Below, piece after piece: positions 27,601 through 33,951 of a stretch of DNA of 33,951 nucleotides; within the stretch, counting starts at the first letter, position 1; each line of letters begins with the position of its first letter. Source of the DNA: a virus. The stretch covers positions 1-33,951 of the IMG/VR virus record IMGVR_UViG_3300042885_000020. The stretch is one strand, 5' to 3'. The position numbers were made by a program, and so were the translations under genes. The notes below the pieces were generated by a model that was not told where the DNA came from, ran no database searches, and saw only the letters and a list, made by a program, of their open reading frames with translations.

Positions 27601-28314
27601 AGTATAGCTAAAGCACAAATAGAAGCATTAAGGAACGGCTTAATACAAAGCTTGGGAGATACAGGCTTTAACAAAGTCAATCCACAAGATTTGCCTTTAT
27701 TAGAGCGAACCCTTGCTTTATATGGTCAAGCGTTTAATACTGCAATAGGGGCAAACCTGCAAAAGACAGGCTCAATAAGTTCTGGTAAGTTAGCAGAACC
27801 ATCTATGCCTATAATTACAAAATTTGGAACAAGCTATGTTTTAAGTGTAGGTTACGAGCAAGGAAGTGAGGCATCTAAATATTATGACTTTGTCAATAAA
27901 GGGGTAAGAGGTGTAGGCGGTAAGAATGCAAGACCTAAAAATAATACAGGCGACTACTCATTCAAGACACCTTATGCAAATAAAAAGATGGCTACTAACA
28001 TCTTATTATGGCTTCGTAAAAGTGCTAACGCATCACGCAACGAAAAGGCAACTATAACTAAGACACAACGTAAAAGAAAAAAACTTTCTAATGTAGTTAG
28101 TAAAGCTGATAGCTTAAAATCATTAGCTTATGCTATATCTACAGGAATTAAAAGAGATGGTTTAAGAGCAACCTTCTTTTTTGACAAAGCAATCAAAGAA
28201 GTATTTAATAAAGATTTTATAGCAGATGTTGCACTCGCAATAGGTGGCGATGTACAAATACAAATAAAGCAAACAATTAACGAAGTTAAGAATGGCAATA
28301 ACAATAACAAGTAG
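27598..28314 (+). CDS. Putative tail/neck protein
   Basis: 238 residues from a GTG start. Helical first third, then a conserved-looking Gly-rich motif (VNKGVRGVGGKN, ~residues 99-110) and a basic Lys/Arg-rich stretch (KTQRKRKKLSNVVSK, ~155-169). This resembles phage neck or tail completion proteins of Bacteroidetes phages; an HK97 gp10-like role is possible. The start lies after a terminator and a late promoter-like element. It overlaps the next gene by 23 bases. Confidence 0.55.
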   Translation: MSIAKAQIEALRNGLIQSLGDTGFNKVNPQDLPLLERTLALYGQAFNTAIGANLQKTGSISSGKLAEPSMPIITKFGTSYVLSVGYEQGSEASKYYDFVNKGVRGVGGKNARPKNNTGDYSFKTPYANKKMATNILLWLRKSANASRNEKATITKTQRKRKKLSNVVSKADSLKSLAYAISTGIKRDGLRATFFFDKAIKEVFNKDFIADVALAIGGDVQIQIKQTINEVKNGNNNNK

Positions 28315-29506
28315 CCCTGCACCATATTCGTCAATGCACGATAACCTTTGGTTTGTATCAAGTTCTACAAATAGCGGAACTACAAACTTTAAGTTTGTTT
28401 ATGACGTATATATTAATGGAAGTCAAGTAATTAGGTCTAAAGTATTTCCTGCTCCAAGTGCGGAAGGTAGCTATGGAGTGTTCAACGCATCTCCAATGGT
28501 TAGAAGTTTTGTAACTAACTACTTCGAGCCTTCTGGCAACTCAATACTTGTAGCTTCAAACGATAAAATCAAAGTAGATTACCAAGTAAGGATAGGCGAA
28601 GAGGTAAGCGGTGTTACAACTACAAACTTAGCATCGGGCAGCTATTCAGCTTACAACTTTGTGCCACCATTGTTCGCAGACGTATTCTTAACTAAGAACA
28701 AAACACCTTTGGTGCTATCGGACTATTACGATAATTTACTATTGGAAAACTTTACCGATGACTTTTTGACGGAAAGGGACACAGACGAAATAACACTTGA
28801 ATACGGAGATAACTTTTACATTACTTTCCTACGCATAGCAACGGGCGGTTATTCGGCTTGGGTAGAAGTATTAGGGCAAGGCGATGTGGTTACCAATACT
28901 GTAAGCGGTAACATAACCTTAAGCGGTCAATTCAATATGTTTAACCTACAAGCAGGACACATAAATGATTGGGCAAGTGGAACTATTATTAATGAAGATA
29001 CTTACGGCTACAATTTCTATTTAAAAAGAAGTGGCGCACAAACAAGGGTAATTAAGATTAGACATAAGTGCTATCCTAAATACCAACAATTTAACTTAGA
29101 GTTCTTAAATAGGCTTGGCGGTTGGGACACTAAAAAGTTTGCCCTTGTAAATAGAAGGTCAAGCGAGTATCAAAGAGCATCATACAGGCGAAGCGATTGG
29201 CAGCTTGTAGGTGGACAAATGACAAACATAGATGGATATAACAGATATAACGAAACAACTTTCAACTATGCTATTCAGCATAAGGATAAATATAGGCTTA
29301 CTTCTGATTGGGTTAGCGAACAAGATTATTCGTGGTTGGCTCAACTTGTATCGTCTCCTATTGTATATATGGAAGTTCTTGGTGCATACTTCCCTGTTAC
29401 CATAACCACAACTAACTACGAGTATAAGTTAGAAAGTGCGGATAAACTATTTAACTTTGAGATTGAAGTAGAAGTAGGAAAATACTTAACAAGCCAATTC
29501 AGATAA
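28292..29506 (+). CDS. Putative distal tail / baseplate protein
   Basis: 404 residues, beta-rich with many Asn, Ser, Thr and aromatic residues. An N-terminal module ends with FVPPLFADVFLTKNKTPL; the C-terminal half includes FNLEFLNRLGGWDTKKFAL and repeated tyrosines, then a FNFEIEVEVGKYLTSQF end. It is followed by the tail hub-like gene and preceded by the neck-like gene, so I infer a Dit-like or baseplate hub role. No enzyme motif is visible; it shares one base with the next gene (TAATG). Confidence 0.6.
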   Translation: MAITITSSPAPYSSMHDNLWFVSSSTNSGTTNFKFVYDVYINGSQVIRSKVFPAPSAEGSYGVFNASPMVRSFVTNYFEPSGNSILVASNDKIKVDYQVRIGEEVSGVTTTNLASGSYSAYNFVPPLFADVFLTKNKTPLVLSDYYDNLLLENFTDDFLTERDTDEITLEYGDNFYITFLRIATGGYSAWVEVLGQGDVVTNTVSGNITLSGQFNMFNLQAGHINDWASGTIINEDTYGYNFYLKRSGAQTRVIKIRHKCYPKYQQFNLEFLNRLGGWDTKKFALVNRRSSEYQRASYRRSDWQLVGGQMTNIDGYNRYNETTFNYAIQHKDKYRLTSDWVSEQDYSWLAQLVSSPIVYMEVLGAYFPVTITTTNYEYKLESADKLFNFEIEVEVGKYLTSQFR

Positions 29507-31566
29507 TGATTAGTACCGAGATATACGTAGAAGAGCAGAAGATTGATTTATTGCAAGATATATCTACCGAGTTTACTTATGCCATTGATGATGTAAGTGA
29601 GTTCGGTAGTCGCAATACTTCTTATAGCAAAACAATAAGCGTTCCAGGAACGGCAAACAATAACCTTGTATTTGGGTACATCTTCGAACTTAACAACGCT
29701 AACTTTACGGATAACACCTTACCAAACGTAGGGTATAACTTCAACGTAACTAAACAAGCGAACTGCAAAATCTTTATTGATAAGGTGCAAATATTCAAAG
29801 GCACTTTACGAATATTGGAAATAGTTATTGACAAAGAGACAATCGAGTATCAATGTAGCGTGTTTGGGGAACTTGGTGGCTTTATTAATCAGTTAGGAAA
29901 TAAGCGTTTGGAAGATTTAGATTTTAGCGCATACAACCATACTTATAGCGTAGCAAATATTAGTGCGAGTTGGGATAATGCAGGGGGTTCTGGTTATTAC
30001 TATCCTTTGATTGATTACGGAAACGTAAGTACGGGAACATACGGAACACTTAAAAAGGACTTCCAATATACAACTTTTAGACCTGCTTTATATGTTAAGG
30101 AGTACATAGAAAAAATATTTGCAGGAACAGATTATACTTTTAACTGCCCGTTCTTTGATGAGCCTTTATTTAAACGCTTAATTATACCTCACAACCAGAC
30201 AAACATAACAACGTTAAATAATACAAGCCTTAACGCAGCAGCCAAATTAATTAGAATAAACACCAATTTGAGTAACATTGTAGAGTATACAATGGTAACG
30301 GCAGGTAGCTTTACTCTTGACGGATTAGGTCAGTTATTTACTTATGGAGTAGTTCCAGCACCAACAATTACAACGGATATAAATATTTTATTAAGAGGTA
30401 ACGTTGTTACCCATAACGTAAATATACCAAACTATTCTGTAATACTCTATAAGAATAACATAGAGATAGGCAGACAAGATTTTGATGCAAGTGTAAGTAC
30501 TTTTATGAACTCTCAGTTTATAGTTAATGGAGTTACGTTTGCGAATAACGATACAATGCAGGTGCAAATATCAGGCAACGGAATTATCCTTGATATTACT
30601 TTAGGAGAAATAGGAGTTACTACAAGCACCCCTACACAAGTGCAGGTTAATTTAGGAGAAACAATTAAGGTAAACGATACAATCCCAAAAGGTATATTTC
30701 AAACTGATTTCTTTTTAAGCATTGTTAAAATGTTTAATCTTTACGTTTATGAGAATAAGTTTAACGACAAAGAATTGGTTATTAGTCCGTATGTGGACTT
30801 TTATCCTGATAAGTCAGCTGAGGCTTTGGATTGGACTAACAAAGTAGATAGAGCAAAGCCTATAAGCATTAAACCAATGAGTGAGATTAACGCTCGTTAC
30901 TATAACTATAAGTTCAAGGCTGATAATGACTTCTACGGGGAAAACTATCGCAAGAAGTACACCGAAGGCTATGGAGATTTTATTTATGATACCGAGTTTG
31001 ATTTTGTAAAAGAAACCGACACTTTAGAAGTTATATTTGCTGCATCTGTATTGTTTCAGCAAACAGGACAGGACAAAGTATTTCCTGCAATCTATAAGAA
31101 GTCAAACACAAATAGCGCAGAAGATAGAATGGATAGCATTATTCGTATAATGCAAACCAAGAAGATTACGGGTGTAGCAAGTTGGAACATTATGAATACA
31201 ACTACTAACTTAGCTACTTATACAAGCTATGGTTACGCAGGACACTTAGATGACCCTATTAACCCTACTAATGACATAAACTTTGGCGCACCTAAAGAAG
31301 TACAATTTAGTCCTAATAGTTACCCAAGCACAAACATTTTTAATGCTTATCATAGTCCTTATATTGCAGAAATAACAAGCAAAGATAGTAAGCTATTAAC
31401 GTGCTATGGTTTACTGGATATTATAGACATTTTTAACTTAGATTTTAGTAAGTATGTATTTATAGACGGGGTATTATTTAGGCTTAATAAAGTTGAGAAC
31501 TTTAATCCAATGGAATACAACACTACTAAACTATCATTTCTTAAAGTAATAGAAACAAAATACTAA
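29506..31566 (+). CDS. Putative tail hub / Tal-like baseplate protein
   Basis: 686 residues. The N-terminus (ISTEIYVEEQKIDLLQDIST) and the region ~residues 55-110 resemble the first domain of Bacteroidetes phage baseplate proteins; a central beta-rich part spans ~200-400 and a C-terminal part includes IFQTDFFLSIVKMFNLYVYE and a late SKYVFIDGVLFRLNKVENF. The position, just upstream of the tape measure gene, is opposite to the usual order (tape measure then Dit/Tal), but I read it as the tail-tip hub. No lysozyme or peptidase motif is visible. Confidence 0.58.
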   Translation: MISTEIYVEEQKIDLLQDISTEFTYAIDDVSEFGSRNTSYSKTISVPGTANNNLVFGYIFELNNANFTDNTLPNVGYNFNVTKQANCKIFIDKVQIFKGTLRILEIVIDKETIEYQCSVFGELGGFINQLGNKRLEDLDFSAYNHTYSVANISASWDNAGGSGYYYPLIDYGNVSTGTYGTLKKDFQYTTFRPALYVKEYIEKIFAGTDYTFNCPFFDEPLFKRLIIPHNQTNITTLNNTSLNAAAKLIRINTNLSNIVEYTMVTAGSFTLDGLGQLFTYGVVPAPTITTDINILLRGNVVTHNVNIPNYSVILYKNNIEIGRQDFDASVSTFMNSQFIVNGVTFANNDTMQVQISGNGIILDITLGEIGVTTSTPTQVQVNLGETIKVNDTIPKGIFQTDFFLSIVKMFNLYVYENKFNDKELVISPYVDFYPDKSAEALDWTNKVDRAKPISIKPMSEINARYYNYKFKADNDFYGENYRKKYTEGYGDFIYDTEFDFVKETDTLEVIFAASVLFQQTGQDKVFPAIYKKSNTNSAEDRMDSIIRIMQTKKITGVASWNIMNTTTNLATYTSYGYAGHLDDPINPTNDINFGAPKEVQFSPNSYPSTNIFNAYHSPYIAEITSKDSKLLTCYGLLDIIDIFNLDFSKYVFIDGVLFRLNKVENFNPMEYNTTKLSFLKVIETKY

Positions 31567-33230
31567 TGGCACAACAGAACTCAGTAGATATAAATGTTAA
31601 CGTACAAGGCAACGCAGTTGAGTCAATAGGTAACGTTAAAAAAGCATTAAAAGAAGCGAATGCCGAATTAGTAAATGCGCAAAGTAATTTTGGCGATTAT
31701 TCTAAAGAAGCTATTGCCGCAGCTAAAAGAGTTGCCGAACTAAAAGATAAGATTAGTGAAGCAAGGGAAACGGCTGACTTGTTTGACCCAGGAAAAAAGT
31801 TCCAAGTATTTGCAGGAGCAATTAACGCAGTAGCAGGTGGATTTACTGCCGTTCAAGGTGCGCTTGGTGTAGTAGGTGCAGAAAGTGAGGAACTGCAAAA
31901 ATCCTTATTAAAAGTACAATCTGCTTTAGCTTTATCGCAAGGCTTATCTGCGGTTACGGATTCAGCAAAGGACTTTCAGCGACTTGCAACAATTGTAAAG
32001 ACAAATGTAGTAACTGCATTTTCTACTTTGCGTGGTGCAATCATAGCAACGGGTATTGGTGCTTTAGCAGTTGGCTTAGGTTTAGTTGTAGCAAACTTTG
32101 ATGCAGTTAAAAAAGCGGTGTTAAATGCTATTCCTGGTTTACAAACTTTTGGGAACTTTATAGGTAAAACTATTGATTCTATAACCGATTTTATTGGTGT
32201 TACAAGTGATGCTACAAGGGCATTAGATAAGTTAAAAAAAGATGGTGCTGAAACTTTGAAGGTCAATAAAAAGTTTATGGAAGAGCACGGCGACCAAGTA
32301 GACCAATATACAAAGAAAAAAATTGAAGCTAAGAATAGGTATGCTGAAGCTATAAAAGAAGATGGCGCAAACACGGCGGAATTAGGTAAAAGATTAAATA
32401 GAGAATTAGCTTCTGCGGATGCAGAGAGAGCAGCTGATGCACAAAAAGCAAGAGATGAAGAGGCAAAGAAAAGGGCAGAGGAAGCTAAAAAAGCAAAAGA
32501 AGCAAGGGATAAAGCAGCAAAAGATTTAGAAGAGGAAAACCAAAGACGTAAGGATTTAGAGGTTAAATTCTTTTTTGACAGGCTAAAAGCTATTGATGCT
32601 TTAAATGCACAAAGAGCAAAAGAAAAAGCTGAGCAAGATGCTTTGGATAAAGAACTACTTGAACAAGGTGCAAAAGATGCAGAAAATTATGCAAATAAAG
32701 AATTTGAATTAGTACAACTATCTATTAAAAATGATAGGTTAGCAAAAGACGCTAAAGCAAAAATTGCAAAAGAGGAAGCAGATGCAAAAATAGCTGCACT
32801 TGATGCCACAGTTTCTGCTATTACAAACTTGTCAATGATTGCAGGAAAGGAAACAGTTGCGGGTAAAGCCTTAGCAATAGCTGCTTCTATTATCAATACT
32901 TACAAAGGAATTACAACTGCTTTAGGTTCTGCACCACCACCTTTTAACTTTATTTCTGCGGCTGCGGTAGGTGCTGCGGGATTTGCTGCGGTTAGGAATA
33001 TCGTATCGGTTAAAGTTCCAGGTTCAACAGGTGGCGGAGCAAATGTTCCAAGTATATCGGCATCAGCACCAATAGCACCACCACAACCACAAGCACAAAC
33101 AACTACCTTAGATAATCAAACAATTAACGCAATAGGCAACCAAGCGGTAAGGGCTTATGTAGTAGAAAACGATGTAACGAGTAACCAACAAAGAATTGCA
33201 GCTATCAAGCAGAGAGCAAGGTTCGGTTAA
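31566..33230 (+). CDS. Tape measure protein
   Basis: 554 residues. Residues ~153-185 are a hydrophobic segment (IIATGIGALAVGLGLVVANF) typical of tape measures; ~270-410 is an Ala/Lys/Glu-rich coiled coil with AEEAKKAKEARDKAAKDLEE; the C-terminus has a hydrophobic Ala-rich region (~431-480) and a Pro/Gln-rich tail. The length gives a tail of roughly 80 nm if the usual 0.15 nm per residue holds. It defines tail length and assembles with the chaperone. It overlaps the hub gene by one base and is followed by the protease. Confidence 0.88.
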   Translation: MAQQNSVDINVNVQGNAVESIGNVKKALKEANAELVNAQSNFGDYSKEAIAAAKRVAELKDKISEARETADLFDPGKKFQVFAGAINAVAGGFTAVQGALGVVGAESEELQKSLLKVQSALALSQGLSAVTDSAKDFQRLATIVKTNVVTAFSTLRGAIIATGIGALAVGLGLVVANFDAVKKAVLNAIPGLQTFGNFIGKTIDSITDFIGVTSDATRALDKLKKDGAETLKVNKKFMEEHGDQVDQYTKKKIEAKNRYAEAIKEDGANTAELGKRLNRELASADAERAADAQKARDEEAKKRAEEAKKAKEARDKAAKDLEEENQRRKDLEVKFFFDRLKAIDALNAQRAKEKAEQDALDKELLEQGAKDAENYANKEFELVQLSIKNDRLAKDAKAKIAKEEADAKIAALDATVSAITNLSMIAGKETVAGKALAIAASIINTYKGITTALGSAPPPFNFISAAAVGAAGFAAVRNIVSVKVPGSTGGGANVPSISASAPIAPPQPQAQTTTLDNQTINAIGNQAVRAYVVENDVTSNQQRIAAIKQRARFG

Positions 33231-33265
33231 ATGATAACAATTTAAAACACTTAATATTTAAGATT

Positions 33266-33850
33266 ATGGACTTACCTGTTTATTTATTAGACATTAGCGA
33301 GGATATGAATGACGATGCCGAGGTGGATTATGTGGCACTCGTAGACAGACCTGCTATTCAAAAGAATTGGAATGCCTTTAAAAACCAACAACGCTTTGAA
33401 GTGGTTAGCGAAGATAAGCGTATTATTTCTGGACCTCTTATGCTTGCTGACGTACCTATTTTTCGCAGCGATGCTACTTATGGCGATTATTATGTGGTCT
33501 TTTCTAAAGATACTATTTTTAAGATTGCGCAAAAGTTTTTCAAAAGAGGCTACCAATCAAACGTAAACTTGATGCACTCTCCTGACCAACAAGTAGAAGG
33601 GGTTACTATGTTCGAAAGCTTTATTACCGATGCAAGTCGTGGTATCTTACCAATGAAGGGTTTTGAAGATGCACCTGACGGCTCGTGGTTCGGTTCTTTC
33701 AAAGTAGACAATGAAGGCGTGTGGAACGATGTAAAAGAGGGAAAATTTAAAGGCTTTAGCGTAGAGGGGTTATTTACATACAAGACAAAGCCAACTAAAG
33801 AACAAGAACTTATGAATGCAATAAAGGAAATATTGCAACGGGTTAAATGA
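33266..33850 (+). CDS. XkdF-like phage serine protease (prohead protease)
   Basis: 194 residues matching the XkdF/Peptidase_S78_2 pattern: IISGPLMLADVPIFR (~53-67), NVNLMHS with likely catalytic His104, and FKGFSVEGLF with likely catalytic Ser165; residues DGSWFGSFKVDNEGVW (~138-153) are also typical. It is expected to process scaffold and capsid during head maturation. The gene precedes the scaffold-like gene across the circular junction (33887 equals 63). The end of the gene lies inside the duplicated 127-bp overlap. Confidence 0.82.
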   Translation: MDLPVYLLDISEDMNDDAEVDYVALVDRPAIQKNWNAFKNQQRFEVVSEDKRIISGPLMLADVPIFRSDATYGDYYVVFSKDTIFKIAQKFFKRGYQSNVNLMHSPDQQVEGVTMFESFITDASRGILPMKGFEDAPDGSWFGSFKVDNEGVWNDVKEGKFKGFSVEGLFTYKTKPTKEQELMNAIKEILQRVK

Positions 33851-33951
33851 TAAACAAAATCTTTTATTAATATTTAAACAAAAAGAATGATGAACGCAAA
33901 AGATGCAATTATGCAAATTAGGGCTTTATTCGAAGATATGCCACAAGTAGA
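33825..33951. repeat. Right copy of 127-bp terminal overlap
   Basis: Exact duplicate of bases 1-127. It means the gene truncated by the right edge (starting at 33887) is the same gene as the complete one at 63-653, and should not be counted twice. Confidence 0.95.

Noticed and set aside
27703-27712. GAGCGAACCC also occurs here, identical to 10 bases of hairpin A loop (16640-16649)
   Set aside because: Inside a coding region with no hairpin context; a 10-base match in 34 kb by chance is not rare enough to imply trans-pairing.

Overview
The window is the complete genome of a small tailed bacteriophage (class Caudoviricetes). The first 127 bases recur exactly as the last 127, so the contig closes into a circle of 33,824 bp; 127 is a common largest assembly k-mer, so the overlap is probably an assembly closure rather than a biological terminal repeat. 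Every supported gene is on the + strand, packed with ATGA/TAATG overlaps; no gap between genes exceeds about 220 bp. The host is most likely a member of Bacteroidetes. The DNA is AT-rich, start codons follow A-rich leaders rather than Shine-Dalgarno sites, two promoters match the TTTG/TAnnTTTG Bacteroidetes consensus, and many proteins resemble families I know from Bacteroidetes phages. A tape-measure protein with no sheath or contractile baseplate genes suggests a siphovirus-like particle. I see no integrase, excisionase, CI-type repressor, tRNA or CRISPR, so it looks virulent, although absence of recognition is weak evidence.

Layout on the circle. (1) Head and connector: XkdF-like protease (33266-33850), scaffold-like protein (63-653), major capsid protein (666-1619), a probable tail-tube protein (1680-2201), portal with C-terminal extension (2668-4785), connector genes (4789-5880). 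(2) A 1426-residue tail fibre with five copies of a ~124-residue repeat (5882-10162) and two associated proteins. (3) A lysis cassette (10909-13108): small membrane proteins, a unimolecular-spanin-like protein, a second membrane/lipoprotein set with overlapping genes, a GH24 endolysin and a second holin candidate. (4) A DEDDy exonuclease, a MazG-like protein and a GNAT (13112-14459). (5) A 218-bp control region with terminator, repeats, a palindrome and a strong promoter (14460-14677). (6) Recombination and replication: ERF annealing protein, HTH protein, a small protein with an SSB-like tail, a DnaA domain IV-like protein, a structured RNA with complementary hairpin loops, two replication proteins, VRR-NUC nuclease, sigma-like regulator (14678-18891). 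(7) A surface-glycan set: LpxA-like acyltransferase and two glycosyltransferases (19350-21408). (8) HNH nuclease, ParB-like protein, Mom-like DNA modification enzyme, terminase subunits (21877-25283). (9) A second promoter and several tiny genes (25345-26782), then the tail module: overlapping chaperone pair, tail proteins and tape measure (26779-33230), which runs back into the protease gene.

Working model (inference): promoters at 14626-14660 and 25347-25375 start two rightward transcription waves. The first makes replication, recombination and regulatory proteins, including a sigma-like factor that may drive late genes. Terminators after the capsid and tail-tube genes would separate the most abundant structural mRNAs from the rest. 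The Mom-like protein and the glycan enzymes probably protect phage DNA from restriction and alter the host or virion surface. The most unusual signals are the kissing-loop terminator in front of the replication gene, the matched terminator/TTATATTTAT/GTG junctions, and the crowded multi-spanin lysis cassette.
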